DNA of 64,000 nucleotides from Aliidiomarina soli (GTDB lineage Bacteria > Pseudomonadota > Gammaproteobacteria > Enterobacterales > Alteromonadaceae), in the NCBI RefSeq assembly GCF_003986975.1, contig NZ_PIPO01000007.1:62001-126000 (forward strand), read 5' to 3'. Every line of letters starts with the position of its first letter. The first letter of the stretch is position 1. Below are positions 17,997-26,830 of the stretch, in pieces. The notes below the pieces were generated by a model, which saw only the letters and a list, made by a program, of their open reading frames with translations, did no database searches and had not been told where the DNA came from. Both the position numbers and the translations under genes were made by a program.

Positions 17997-18359
17997 ATGG
18001 TTGATGTAGGACGAGTTCATACTGCGCCTGGACCGACGGTCGGTCTGCAGGCACAGACATCGCAAGGCGAGAAAGGGCGTAAACCTTTTAATCCTGAAAT
18101 TCTCAGCGAAGAGAAAGCGGCCGCAGGCGTCGCTCGCGAGCTGGCTGAAGCCAGTTCAGATCAAGCCATTACTGCACCTGCTGCCGCCAGCGACACCGCT
18201 GCCACACAAGGGGCGTCGAACCAAACCAAGGAAAGCGCCGAATGGTCACGCTCTGAGGGGGCACCTAACTGGTCCACGCTGAGTGCATCTTCGAAGGGTT
18301 ATACTTTCACCGAGCGGGCAATTACGCTGTACCGCCATATCCACGCCATGCCGGTCTAG
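17997..18359 (+). CDS. Hypothetical protein, low complexity
   Basis: A 120-residue protein I do not recognise. It begins at ATG 17997 after AAAGAG. It has no signal peptide or membrane segment. The sequence is rich in Ala, Ser, Glu and Gln with few hydrophobic runs, so most is probably disordered, apart from a C-terminal segment (about 100-117, G-Y-T-F-T-E-R-A-I-T-L-Y-R-H-I) that could form a helix. It sits between the lysR gene and the acnB promoter. That it is coding rests on the start context and length only. Confidence 0.5.
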   Translation: MVDVGRVHTAPGPTVGLQAQTSQGEKGRKPFNPEILSEEKAAAGVARELAEASSDQAITAPAAASDTAATQGASNQTKESAEWSRSEGAPNWSTLSASSKGYTFTERAITLYRHIHAMPV

Positions 18360-18482
18360 GCCGGCCTCGATTCTGTTTATATTGTTCTTCCATCGTCTCC
18401 ATACTGCCCCGCTATTTTCCTTCTGACTACAAGCCATAAGCATGGTGAATGACGGAAATCCGTCTTTGCTGGTGCTGCTGCG

Positions 18483-18511
18483 TTCAAATGGCAGGCGAAT
18501 TCCCGTATAAT
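18483..18511 (+). promoter_or_regulatory. Promoter for acnB
   Basis: TTCAAA (18483-18488), 17-base spacer, TATAAT (18506-18511). Transcription from about 18518 would give a ~70-base leader. Within that leader CTGTTGCC (18533-18540) can pair with GGCAGCAG (18557-18564), a hairpin ending 11 bases before the AGAGG ribosome binding site. Confidence 0.65.
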
Positions 18512-18588
18512 GCGCAATGTTTTTCCAATGAGCTGTTGCCGTTTGAAACTGAGTTTGGCAGCAGATCCTGAAATAAGAGGAAGCAGTA

Positions 18589-21177
18589 GTGTTAAAACAG
18601 TATCGTGAACACGTGGCCGAACGCGCCGCAGAAGGCATCCCGGCGAAGCCACTTAGCCCTGAGCAAGTAACAGAATTAGTTGAATTGCTAAAGAATCCAC
18701 CAGCAGGCGAAGAAGACTTCCTGTTTGAATTGATCAGTGAACGCGTGCCTCCAGGCGTAGATGAAGCCGCGTATGTCAAAGCAGGTTTCCTGGCCGCTAT
18801 CGTCAAAGGTGAAGACAGCTCACCGATTATCAGCAAGCAACAAGCCGTTAAATTACTAGGCAATATGCACGGTGGTTACAACATCGTGACGTTGGTTGAT
18901 TTGCTCGACGACAGCGAACTGGCAGAGTTAGCCGGTGAAGAGCTGAAGCACACGATTTTGATGTTCGACGCCTTCCATGACGTTGAAGAGAAAATGAAAA
19001 ACGGCAATGCTGTGGCCAAGGCCGTGGTTGAAAGCTGGGCAGAGGCCGAGTGGTTTACCAATCGCCCTGCGTTAGCAGAAAAAATTACCGCGAGCGTATT
19101 TAAAGTACCTGGCGAGACCAACACCGATGATCTGTCTCCGGCGCCTGATGCCTGGTCGCGCCCTGATATTCCTTTGCATGCAAAAGCGATGTACAAGATG
19201 CCACGCGAAGGTGTTACCAACGCTGAGCAGCAAATCGCTGAACTGAAAGAAAAAGGTCACCCGGTTGCATTTGTTGGTGACGTAGTAGGGACGGGTTCTT
19301 CACGTAAGTCTGCGACCAACTCTGTGTTGTGGAATATCGGTGAAGACATGCCGGGTACGCCGAACAAGCGCACCGGTGGTATCTGCATCGGCGGTAAAGT
19401 CGCGCCTATTTTCTTCAATACCATGAAAGATACCGGTACGCTGGTTTTTGAAGCGGACGTTGACCAAATGAACACCGGCGACGTGATCCATATTTACCCG
19501 TACGAAGGTAAAATCACCAACGACGCTGGCGATATCGTTGCTAAGTACGAATACAGCTCCGAGGTTATCCTCGACGAAGTACGCGCTGGCGGCCGTATCA
19601 ACCTGATCATTGGTCGTGGTTTGACAGGCAAAGCGCGGGAATCGCTGGGTCTTGGCAACGCAAATCTGTTCCGTGCCCCAGAGCAACCAGGTGACAGCGG
19701 CAAGGGCTATACCTTGGCGCAGAAGATGGTTGGTAAGGCTTGTGGCCTTGACGGTGTGCGCCCAGGAACCTACTGTGAGCCGAAAATGACGACCGTAGGT
19801 TCACAGGACACCACCGGTCCGATGACCCGGGATGAGCTGAAAGATCTGGCTTGCCTTGGTTTTAACTCGGATCTGGTGATGCAGTCGTTCTGTCACACGG
19901 CGGCCTATCCGAAGCCTGTTGATATTGATACTCAGCACACGCTGCCTGATTTCATTATGAACCGTGGCGGTGTGTCATTGCGCCCAGGTGACGGTATTAT
20001 CCACAGCTGGCTGAACCGTATGTTACTGCCTGATACCGTAGGTACTGGTGGTGATTCACATACCCGTTTCCCGCTTGGTATTTCATTCCCAGCAGGCTCT
20101 GGTCTGGTGGCGTTTGCCGCCGCGACCGGGGTGATGCCACTGGATATGCCTGAGTCGGTACTGGTGCGCTTCAAAGGCAAAATGCAGCCGGGCGTAACGT
20201 TACGTGATCTGGTTCATGCCATTCCGCTGTATGGCATCAAGCAAGGTTTATTGACCGTTGAGAAGCGTGGTAAGAAAAACGCGTTCTCGGGTCGTATTCT
20301 GGAAATCGAAGGCCTCGATAACCTGACTGTTGAGCAGGCATTTGAATTGTCGGATGCGTCTGCCGAGCGTTCAGCTGCTGGCTGTACGATTAAGATGTCA
20401 GAAGAGTCCGTGGCTGAATACCTGCGTTCAAACATCACCATGCTGCGTTGGATGATCAACGAAGGTTATGGCGATCAGCGCACCCTGGAACGTCGTGCCC
20501 GTAAGATGGAAGAGTGGCTGGCGAACCCAGAACTGATGAGCGCGGATGCGGATGCGGAGTACGCGGAAGTGGTGGAAATTGATCTGAACGAGATCAAAGA
20601 GCCAATCCTGTGCTGCCCGAACGATCCGGATGATGCGAAAACATTGTCTGATGTCGCCGGTAACAAGGTCGATGAAGTATTCATCGGTTCGTGCATGACC
20701 AACATCGGTCACTTCCGTGCCGCTGGTAAACTGCTTGAGCAGAATACTGAAGCATTAAAAACTCAGTTGTGGATTGCGCCACCAACCAAGATGGACGAAG
20801 CGCAACTGATGGAAGAAGGTTATTACAACATCTACGGCCGCAACGGTGTACGCACTGAAATGCCAGGCTGTTCGCTGTGTATGGGTAACCAGGCACGGGT
20901 TGAAGCGGGTGCTACGGTACTGTCGACTTCAACGCGTAACTTCCCTAACCGTCTAGGTGATGGTGCCAATGTGTATCTGGCATCTGCTGAGCTGTCAGCG
21001 GTTGGTGCAATTCTGGGTAAAATCCCGACGCGTGAAGAGTACATGGAATATGCGCAGAACATCGATGCGATGGCTGGCGAAGTCTACAAGTACCTTAACT
21101 TTGATCAGATGCCTGAGTTTAAACAGGCTGAAGACAACGCGAAACAGACTATTATTCCAACCATTAACGTTGCTTAA
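18589..21177 (+). CDS. acnB: Aconitate hydratase B
   Basis: The 862-residue TCA-cycle aconitase isomerises citrate to isocitrate through cis-aconitate and may also act as 2-methylisocitrate dehydratase. It matches E. coli AcnB throughout, including the N-terminal HEAT-like domain (residues 1-160), the swivel domain placed before the catalytic domains, and the [4Fe-4S] ligands Cys702 (G-S-C-M-T-N), Cys761 and Cys764 (P-G-C-S-L-C-M-G-N). Translation starts at GTG 18589 with AGAGG eight bases upstream, which matches the E. coli N-terminus (x-L-x-x-Y-R-x-H-V-A-E-R-A). It has its own promoter and terminator. Confidence 0.98.
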   Translation: MLKQYREHVAERAAEGIPAKPLSPEQVTELVELLKNPPAGEEDFLFELISERVPPGVDEAAYVKAGFLAAIVKGEDSSPIISKQQAVKLLGNMHGGYNIVTLVDLLDDSELAELAGEELKHTILMFDAFHDVEEKMKNGNAVAKAVVESWAEAEWFTNRPALAEKITASVFKVPGETNTDDLSPAPDAWSRPDIPLHAKAMYKMPREGVTNAEQQIAELKEKGHPVAFVGDVVGTGSSRKSATNSVLWNIGEDMPGTPNKRTGGICIGGKVAPIFFNTMKDTGTLVFEADVDQMNTGDVIHIYPYEGKITNDAGDIVAKYEYSSEVILDEVRAGGRINLIIGRGLTGKARESLGLGNANLFRAPEQPGDSGKGYTLAQKMVGKACGLDGVRPGTYCEPKMTTVGSQDTTGPMTRDELKDLACLGFNSDLVMQSFCHTAAYPKPVDIDTQHTLPDFIMNRGGVSLRPGDGIIHSWLNRMLLPDTVGTGGDSHTRFPLGISFPAGSGLVAFAAATGVMPLDMPESVLVRFKGKMQPGVTLRDLVHAIPLYGIKQGLLTVEKRGKKNAFSGRILEIEGLDNLTVEQAFELSDASAERSAAGCTIKMSEESVAEYLRSNITMLRWMINEGYGDQRTLERRARKMEEWLANPELMSADADAEYAEVVEIDLNEIKEPILCCPNDPDDAKTLSDVAGNKVDEVFIGSCMTNIGHFRAAGKLLEQNTEALKTQLWIAPPTKMDEAQLMEEGYYNIYGRNGVRTEMPGCSLCMGNQARVEAGATVLSTSTRNFPNRLGDGANVYLASAELSAVGAILGKIPTREEYMEYAQNIDAMAGEVYKYLNFDQMPEFKQAEDNAKQTIIPTINVA

Positions 21178-21211
21178 TAGCCTGCTTGCTTAACTAAAGC
21201 ATCGCGATAAA

Positions 21212-21240
21212 AACCCGGCACTGAGTTGCCGGGTTTTTTT
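21212..21240 (+). terminator. Rho-independent terminator of acnB
   Basis: Nine-base-pair stem AACCCGGCA / TGCCGGGTT with a six-base loop followed by seven or more T residues. Confidence 0.93.
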
Positions 21241-21397
21241 ATGCCTGTTTCTGCAACAGAGCAGAGCGGCAAGCCATTGCCGAAAATTGCAGATGACAGG
21301 CTGGATCACAATTTGCATTGGTAGTGCTGAGCGAGAGTGCCGCTACAGGAAGGATTAGGCGGGCTCTCAAACCCCATGCAACCCTCGTGGAGGCACT

Positions 21398-21844
21398 ATG
21401 AACGTTACCAGTTTGCCGGGTGTAAGTAACTTGCAGACCCAGCGTATTGATGAAGATGATAAGCAGAAAAACCAACAGGCTCAGATCCCTGCTCAGCCGG
21501 CGCAGGAAACCCGTGCCGATTTGAGTGTACAGGGTCAGGCGATGGCGCAACGGGAGCGCGATCTGGCCAGTCGCTTTGATGTGCAGAATCTGACAGCAGA
21601 CGATTTTGACAACCTGACCAGCGAACTCGAAGAGCAGGGCTTGATATCTGAGTTAGAAGCCAGCGATTTACGCGCATTATTCAGTGAAGGGCAGAAGTCC
21701 TTACAGTCGCTGAATAGCGACAGTCAGAAACCCGTCAATATACTCTCCATGCTGGAAGAGCAGGTGCAGGACAGTGACCAGCAGAATAGTCGTGCTGGCG
21801 GCCTGTTTGCCATGTTTGATGCGATGGATAGGCACGACAGTTAA
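21398..21844 (+). CDS. Hypothetical Gln/Asp/Glu-rich protein
   Basis: A 148-residue acidic protein without a recognisable domain, signal peptide or membrane segment. Its start is well supported by GGAGG (21387-21391) six bases before ATG 21398. Residues 1-55 are polar and probably disordered (many Q, D, R). Residues 58-100 look helical with an acidic face (F-D-V-Q-N-L-T-A-D-D-F-D-N-L-T-S-E-L). It is a single-gene unit between the acnB terminator and a hairpin at 21922. Function unknown. Confidence 0.6.
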   Translation: MNVTSLPGVSNLQTQRIDEDDKQKNQQAQIPAQPAQETRADLSVQGQAMAQRERDLASRFDVQNLTADDFDNLTSELEEQGLISELEASDLRALFSEGQKSLQSLNSDSQKPVNILSMLEEQVQDSDQQNSRAGGLFAMFDAMDRHDS

Positions 21845-21921
21845 AGCACGCTATACTGCGCGCTTTACTGGTTTTTCGGGTACGCCGTGCAGTTTTCTCA
21901 TCCTACAGCGCTTCTTTATGG

Positions 21922-21962
21922 AACACAGATAGCCTGCCAGTCGGGTTGGCTACTGTGTTTTT
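21922..21962 (+). terminator. Probable rho-independent terminator
   Basis: AACACAG-A-TAGCC pairs with GGCTACTGTGTT with one bulged A, followed by a T-run. It ends 67 bases before the nucleotide-sugar dehydrogenase gene and would end the transcript of the preceding small gene, or act as an attenuator for the next one. Confidence 0.65.
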
Positions 21963-22029
21963 CTGCCTCTCCAAACGAGCAGTCGAGCCTGCGTATGCAC
22001 GCCCCTAATTTTGTTACTGGAAGCTTCTT

Positions 22030-23298
22030 ATGAACGATAAAATCTGTGTTTTAGGTCTTGGTTATGTGGGCTTGCCACTGGCCGCTGCGTTTGCTGAACA
22101 GTATCAGGTGGTTGGTTTTGATATCAATCAGACCCGCGTTGACCAGTTAAAACAGGGACAGGACGTAACTGGTGAGTTGAGTGATGATGAACTGGCGAAT
22201 GTTGCTGGGCGTTTACAGCTGACAGCTTCGATCGAGGATACCGCTGACTGTAATATCTACATTATTACCGTGCCGACGCCAATTGACAGTGCCAACCGGC
22301 CGGACTTGCGGCCGCTGGTAAGTGCCTCTGAACTGGTGGCGCAAACACTGAAACGCGGTGATATCGTTATTTACGAATCCACAGTGTACCCAGGGGTGAC
22401 GGAAGAGGTTTGTATCCCGGTGGTGGAGACCAATTCAGGCTTGGTTTATAACCAGGATTTTTATGCCGGCTATTCACCTGAGCGGATCAACCCGGGTGAT
22501 AAACAGAATACCTTCAAAACGATCAAAAAAGTGACTGCAGGGTCAACGCCTGAAATCGCACAGCGCGTTGATGCACTATACGCCAGCGTAGTAACTGCCG
22601 GTACCCATCTCGCATCGAGCATCCGCGTCGCTGAGGCGGCCAAGGTGGTAGAGAACACCCAACGCGACGTTAATATCGCTCTTATCAATGAATTGGCGCT
22701 CATTTTTAATCAAATGGGAATCGACACACGAGAAGTGATCGAGGCTGCAGCGACCAAGTGGAACTTTATAAAGCTGTTTCCGGGTCTGGTCGGTGGTCAT
22801 TGCATCGGTGTTGACCCTTATTATCTGACCTTCAAGGCTGAAGAACTGGGGTACAAACCAAACCTGATCCTGGCCTCACGGCAGATTAATAACGGCATGG
22901 GTAAATATGTGGCCGAGCAGACGATCAAGAAGATGATTGAGAACGACGCCCGCATCAAAGGGTCGCGGGTGCTTATTCTTGGGTATGCCTTTAAAGAAAA
23001 CTGCCCGGACACACGCAATACCAAAGTGGTCGATATTATCGATGAATTGAATCAGTATGGGGTACGAGTTGATGTTTTCGACCCGGTTGTAGACCAGCAG
23101 GAACTGGCGAAGCATGATGATTTCAACGTCTGTGGTGATCCCTTTGCTGAGTCATCGGGCTATGATGCAGTAGTGGTGGCCGTCGCGCATCAGGCATTTA
23201 CCCAGTATACCCAGGCGGATTACCAGCGTATGTCTGCGACTACCCCTGTGGTGATGGATGTGAAAGGCATCGTCGAAGCGCCCAGCTGGCGCTTATAA
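22030..23298 (+). CDS. UDP-N-acetylhexosamine (nucleotide-sugar) 6-dehydrogenase, TviB/WbpO-like
   Basis: A 422-residue NAD-dependent UDP-sugar dehydrogenase that oxidises C6 of a UDP-N-acetylhexosamine to the uronic acid. It has the N-terminal Rossmann motif G-L-G-Y-V-G-L-P, the T-V-P-T-P-I segment, Y-E-S-T-V-Y-P-G-x-T, and the catalytic cysteine in G-G-H-C-I-G-V-D-P-Y-Y. It is closer to the Vi-antigen (TviB) and WbpO group than to UDP-glucose dehydrogenase. The product would feed a capsule or O-antigen, and the next gene is a glycosyltransferase. No complete polysaccharide locus is present here, so this pair is an outlying part. Confidence 0.9.
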   Translation: MNDKICVLGLGYVGLPLAAAFAEQYQVVGFDINQTRVDQLKQGQDVTGELSDDELANVAGRLQLTASIEDTADCNIYIITVPTPIDSANRPDLRPLVSASELVAQTLKRGDIVIYESTVYPGVTEEVCIPVVETNSGLVYNQDFYAGYSPERINPGDKQNTFKTIKKVTAGSTPEIAQRVDALYASVVTAGTHLASSIRVAEAAKVVENTQRDVNIALINELALIFNQMGIDTREVIEAAATKWNFIKLFPGLVGGHCIGVDPYYLTFKAEELGYKPNLILASRQINNGMGKYVAEQTIKKMIENDARIKGSRVLILGYAFKENCPDTRNTKVVDIIDELNQYGVRVDVFDPVVDQQELAKHDDFNVCGDPFAESSGYDAVVVAVAHQAFTQYTQADYQRMSATTPVVMDVKGIVEAPSWRL

Positions 23299-23315
23299 AG
23301 AATTAAGGAAGCGGA

Positions 23316-24239
23316 ATGAGTAAGGCGACCAGTGAAGCACCGGTTTTTCAGGTAGATACACCCTGGTATCAGGGGCTGCAGGAATTTGCGTTGCGTGCGG
23401 CTGTGAGTAAGCTGTTGCCGATGAGGTTTCTGTATAAAAAGCCTGCCAGTACACGCGCAGCACGCAAGGGTCGATTGCAGATTGAAATCGTCAGCCATTG
23501 CTGGCGCTACTCGCATTTGCATGCGTATCAGCTGAGTTCATTGGTCGAGCATCCGCCACAGGATGTGGACGTGACCATGACTGTGTATTACGCAGACGAA
23601 GATCAGGCAACGGCGCAACTGCTCGACTTTTTTGCCACTAAAGAGGTCAGCAACGTGACCTGGAACTGGCAACGGCTCCCGGCGCCCGAACTGTTCCGTC
23701 GCGCTATAGGTCGCAACAAGTCAGCGCTGGCGACAACAGCGGACTGGGTCTGGTTTGCCGACTGTGACCTTATTTTCGGTGCAGGCTGTCTGGACGGCCT
23801 TGCCGACTCTCTGCAAGGTTGCAGTGGAATGCTCTATTTTCCGGCTGAAGAACGTATTACGACCTTGTTAAGTGGCGACAGCCCGATGCTGCAGGCGGCG
23901 CGGGAACCCAAAGTCGTGCAGGTGGATGAATCCGATTTTAAGCTACGCAAACTAGAACGTGCTGTCGGCGCTTACCAGATCGTGCATGGCGATGTTTGTC
24001 GGGAAATAGGCTATTGTAATGATGTGGCGGCGTATCAGCGACCTACAGATCGCTGGAAAAAGACCTTTGAAGACAGGGCATATCGCTGGATTATGGGGAC
24101 CCACGGCGAGACCGTTGAGGTACCATCCATTTACCGTATTCGCCATATTGAAAAAGGCCGTTACCATGGCAGCAAAGCGATGACATCGATGCGTCAGAGT
24201 ATCCGTCAGCGCCACGATAGCAATAAAACAGAAGACTAA
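23316..24239 (+). CDS. Glycosyltransferase family 2-like protein
   Basis: A 307-residue cytoplasmic protein with a GT-A-like pattern: beta strand I-E-I-V-S-H-C near residue 52, a segment V-T-M-T-V-Y-Y-A-D near 90, and the metal-binding D-C-D motif in W-F-A-D-C-D-L-I-F near 150. It starts at ATG 23316 after AAGGA, 17 bases after the dehydrogenase stop, so the two are co-transcribed. It probably transfers a sugar, perhaps the uronic acid made by the upstream enzyme. The acceptor is unknown. No membrane helix is evident. Confidence 0.75.
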   Translation: MSKATSEAPVFQVDTPWYQGLQEFALRAAVSKLLPMRFLYKKPASTRAARKGRLQIEIVSHCWRYSHLHAYQLSSLVEHPPQDVDVTMTVYYADEDQATAQLLDFFATKEVSNVTWNWQRLPAPELFRRAIGRNKSALATTADWVWFADCDLIFGAGCLDGLADSLQGCSGMLYFPAEERITTLLSGDSPMLQAAREPKVVQVDESDFKLRKLERAVGAYQIVHGDVCREIGYCNDVAAYQRPTDRWKKTFEDRAYRWIMGTHGETVEVPSIYRIRHIEKGRYHGSKAMTSMRQSIRQRHDSNKTED

Positions 24240-24278
24240 TTCGCAACGCTCGACTCGCAACACACGACAGGGCTGACT

Positions 24279-25190
24279 ATGAAGTCACAGGGACAAGCAG
24301 GGGTAGCAAACCGGGGCAGCATTCATGGCCTGGTTTTATTGTGCCAGGTGCAACCTGCGCATCTGGCATCACTACGCCTGAAGCTGGCCAAACTGCCGTC
24401 GCTGGCAGCAAGCCTTGATGAGCGTTTTTCAGAGTCGTTGCTAACTGTTACCGCCGCATTCGGCGAAGATGCGTTCCGCCAACTGGGCGCTCTGGCTCCG
24501 GCTCATCGTTTTTCCGACTTACCATCCTTCGATCAGAGTCCGGCGTCACTCAACGTAACAACCATCGATATCGCACTGATTATCCGTTCTGAACGATATG
24601 ACAGCTGTTTTTTCGCCGGCCGCGTGTTAACCGAATGGTTTGCCGCTGATGTTGAGATGCTGGCCGACTACAATTTCTTTCATTATCTGGATAACCGCAA
24701 CTTATTCGGCTTTAAATGCTGGCGCGATACCCTGCTTGGGGCTGAACGGCGTAATTTACTTGCCCTGCAGGCTGAGCATGAGCCGTTATGGGACCAGGGT
24801 AGTTACCTTATTTTGCAGCACCAGCGAATTGCGGATCAGGCCTGGCAACAGTTAAAGCCAGAGCAACAGGAACAGCTTATAGGGCGGAATAAATTAAGCG
24901 GCGAGCCGATCCTGACTGACCGCCCGAACCATTTCAGCAAAGTCCAGGAGCATCTGGGACAGGCGCTACTCTGGCATCAGATGCCGATCGCCAGTATGAA
25001 TGAACAAAGCCACCTCGAACTGCTTTGGAGTAATACCCCTGATGCCGCTCATCATTGGTTAGCTCAGCGGATTGAAGACGATGAAGATGGCTTTCGTGAC
25101 CCAATCCTGGACTACCAGGACAACCTGTTAAGCGCTGCTTTTTTTGTGCCGCCGTTACCCTGGTTCGAACACCTTAAATCGGTTTTTTAA
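24279..25190 (+). CDS. Degenerate DyP-type peroxidase homologue (catalytic Asp and Arg missing)
   Basis: The 303-residue protein aligns with YfeX-type dye-decolorizing peroxidases: G-S-Y-L-I-L-Q (174-180), E-Q-L-I-G-R-x-K (198-205), and the C-terminal D-P-I-L-D-Y and F-F-V-P-P blocks. The catalytic G-x-x-D-G motif is replaced by G-F-K-C-W (144-148), so the distal Asp is Cys147 and the final Gly is Trp148. The distal Arg aligns with Trp232. The proximal haem His seems kept (N-H, His218). Haem binding is therefore possible but normal peroxidase chemistry is unlikely. It lies 39 bases after the glycosyltransferase, and its 3' end overlaps the convergent argR gene by four bases. Confidence 0.75.
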   Translation: MKSQGQAGVANRGSIHGLVLLCQVQPAHLASLRLKLAKLPSLAASLDERFSESLLTVTAAFGEDAFRQLGALAPAHRFSDLPSFDQSPASLNVTTIDIALIIRSERYDSCFFAGRVLTEWFAADVEMLADYNFFHYLDNRNLFGFKCWRDTLLGAERRNLLALQAEHEPLWDQGSYLILQHQRIADQAWQQLKPEQQEQLIGRNKLSGEPILTDRPNHFSKVQEHLGQALLWHQMPIASMNEQSHLELLWSNTPDAAHHWLAQRIEDDEDGFRDPILDYQDNLLSAAFFVPPLPWFEHLKSVF

Positions 25191-25651
25191 ACCCCTTCAA
25201 ACAGCTCTTGCACTTTGGTCAGAGTAAAGTCGATGTTGGCTACTTTGACCGGTGCAATGAAGATGGTGTCGTCGCCGGCAATGGTTCCCAGCACACCTTC
25301 TTTACGGCCCACAGAATCGAGCAGGCGGGCGATAAGCTGGGCGGCTCCGGGCGAGGTGCGGATAATGACCATCACATCATTGTGCTCGATTTCAAGCACC
25401 AGTTGACGTACCGGGCTTTTCGCCGAGGGGACACTGAGTTCGCTGGGCAGACAGTAGACCATCTCCTGCTTCGCATTGCGGGTGCGCACCGCGCCGTATT
25501 TGCTTAGCATGCGGGACACTTTGGACTGACTGATGTTGGTAAAGCCCTGCGCTTTTAGCTCGTCAACGATAGTGGTTTGTGAGCCATAGCGTTCTTCTTT
25601 AAGGAGCGCTTTAAATTGCTCAGTTAACTGATCCTGCTGTGAGTTTGCCAT
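25187..25651 (-). CDS. argR: Arginine repressor
   Basis: The 154-residue hexameric regulator of arginine synthesis and catabolism genes. The N-terminal winged helix carries [11 protein letters not shown] and A-V-R-T-R-N-A-K. The C-terminal arginine-binding and oligomerisation domain carries [12 protein letters not shown] and [10 protein letters not shown], where the two aspartates bind L-arginine. The start M-A-N-S-Q-Q (25651) fits the E. coli length; an upstream ATG at 25672 adds seven residues. The divergent pair argR/mdh is conserved in many Gammaproteobacteria. I see no clear ARG box in the 144-bp intergenic region. Confidence 0.96.
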   Translation of the reverse strand: MANSQQDQLTEQFKALLKEERYGSQTTIVDELKAQGFTNISQSKVSRMLSKYGAVRTRNAKQEMVYCLPSELSVPSAKSPVRQLVLEIEHNDVMVIIRTSPGAAQLIARLLDSVGRKEGVLGTIAGDDTIFIAPVKVANIDFTLTKVQELFEGV

Positions 25652-25795
25652 AGTCGCTTCTAACTGGTTCAACTTAGTTGTAAGTGTACCTGAGACATCT
25701 GCAAACGCCTAGTAGACTGCGCCTTTCGGTTGTTTTTTGGACCCAAATCCAGTAAGGTTTTAGCCCTCTCAATTCCAAGTTAAATGGAGTACATC

Positions 25796-26731
25796 ATGAA
25801 AGTAGCAGTGTTAGGCGCCGCTGGCGGTATCGGTCAGGCGTTATCATTATTGTTAAAAACTCAGTTACCTGCGGGATCTGATTTAGCCTTATTTGATATC
25901 GCACCAGTAACCCCGGGTGTCGCTGTCGATCTGAGCCATATTCCGACTGCCGTTAGCATCAAGGGATACGGTGAAGATGGATTAGCTACTGCACTGCAAG
26001 GTGCTGATATCGTGTTGATTCCAGCTGGTGTACCGCGGAAACCGGGAATGGACCGCTCTGATCTGTTCAACATGAACGCTGGCATTATCAAGAACCTGGT
26101 TGAAGCCTGTGCGGACAACTGCCCTGAAGCCTGCATCGGTATTATTACCAACCCAGTTAATACCACGGTTGCGATTGCCGCTGAAGTGCTGAAGAAAAAA
26201 GGTGTTTACGACAAAAACAAACTGTTTGGCGTAACCACTCTGGACGTTATCCGTGCTGAGACCTTTGTCGCGGAGCTGAAAGGTAAGAACCCAGCGGATA
26301 TCCATGTACCAGTGATTGGTGGCCATAGCGGTACCACGATTCTGCCATTGCTATCTCAGGTTGAAGGCATTGAGTTCAGCCAGGACGAAGTTGAGCAACT
26401 AACGCACCGTATCCAGAATGCTGGGACTGAAGTGGTCGAAGCGAAAGCGGGCGGTGGCTCTGCAACCTTATCCATGGGTCAGGCTGCAGCACGTTTCTGC
26501 TTGTCGCTGGCACGCGCCAAGCAAGGCGAAGCTGTGACTGAATACGCCTATGTTGAAGGCGACGGAAGCGATGCACCATTTTTCGCACAAGCAGTTAAAC
26601 TAGGCAAAGATGGTGTAGTTGAAATCCTGCCGTATGGCCAGTTAAGCGACTTTGAAGCGAAAGCCAAAGCGGACATGTTAGATGGTTTGAAAGGTGATAT
26701 TCAGACTGGTATTGAATTCGCTAACCAGTAA
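25796..26731 (+). CDS. mdh: Malate dehydrogenase
   Basis: A 311-residue NAD-dependent malate dehydrogenase of the TCA cycle, strongly similar to E. coli Mdh. It has the nucleotide-binding G-A-A-G-G-I-G-Q, substrate-binding [12 protein letters not shown] and N-P-V-N-T-T, and the catalytic G-G-H-S-G segment. ATG 25796 is preferred to 25784 because it matches the family N-terminus and has GGAG seven bases upstream. The last codons and the stop lie inside a 7-bp tandem repeat. A strong terminator follows. Confidence 0.98.
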   Translation: MKVAVLGAAGGIGQALSLLLKTQLPAGSDLALFDIAPVTPGVAVDLSHIPTAVSIKGYGEDGLATALQGADIVLIPAGVPRKPGMDRSDLFNMNAGIIKNLVEACADNCPEACIGIITNPVNTTVAIAAEVLKKKGVYDKNKLFGVTTLDVIRAETFVAELKGKNPADIHVPVIGGHSGTTILPLLSQVEGIEFSQDEVEQLTHRIQNAGTEVVEAKAGGGSATLSMGQAAARFCLSLARAKQGEAVTEYAYVEGDGSDAPFFAQAVKLGKDGVVEILPYGQLSDFEAKAKADMLDGLKGDIQTGIEFANQ

Positions 26732-26770
26732 CCAGTAACCAGTAACCAGTAACTGGTAACCAGTAACCAG
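26722..26770 (+). repeat. 7-bp tandem repeat (TAACCAG)x7 spanning the mdh stop codon
   Basis: Seven consecutive heptamers from 26722. Units 1-4, 6 and 7 are TAACCAG; unit 5 is TAACTGG. The mdh stop TAA is the first three bases of unit 2. Because seven is not a multiple of three, TAA recurs in all three frames, so expansion or contraction cannot lengthen Mdh by more than a few residues. The variant unit creates a local near-palindrome (CCAGTAACTGG). Confidence 0.92.
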
Positions 26771-26788
26771 GTTAGGTTCTATAGAGTA

Positions 26789-26816
26789 AGCCCCGCCCAG
26801 TTGCGGGGCTTTTTTT
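26789..26816 (+). terminator. Rho-independent terminator of mdh
   Basis: AGCCCCGC / GCGGGGCT perfect 8-bp stem, six-base loop, T-run. It ends 15 bases from the end of the convergent sensor gene. Confidence 0.93.
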
Positions 26817-26830
26817 ATGGCTCAAAGAGA

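Noticed and set aside
21362..21372. GGCTCTCAAAC shared (one mismatch) with 17925-17935, both upstream of orphan small genes
   Set aside because: Distances to the starts differ (26 versus 62 bases) and an 11-mer match is weak evidence.
26722..26770. Possible CRISPR-like array
   Set aside because: The units are 7-bp contiguous tandem repeats without spacers and no cas genes are near.
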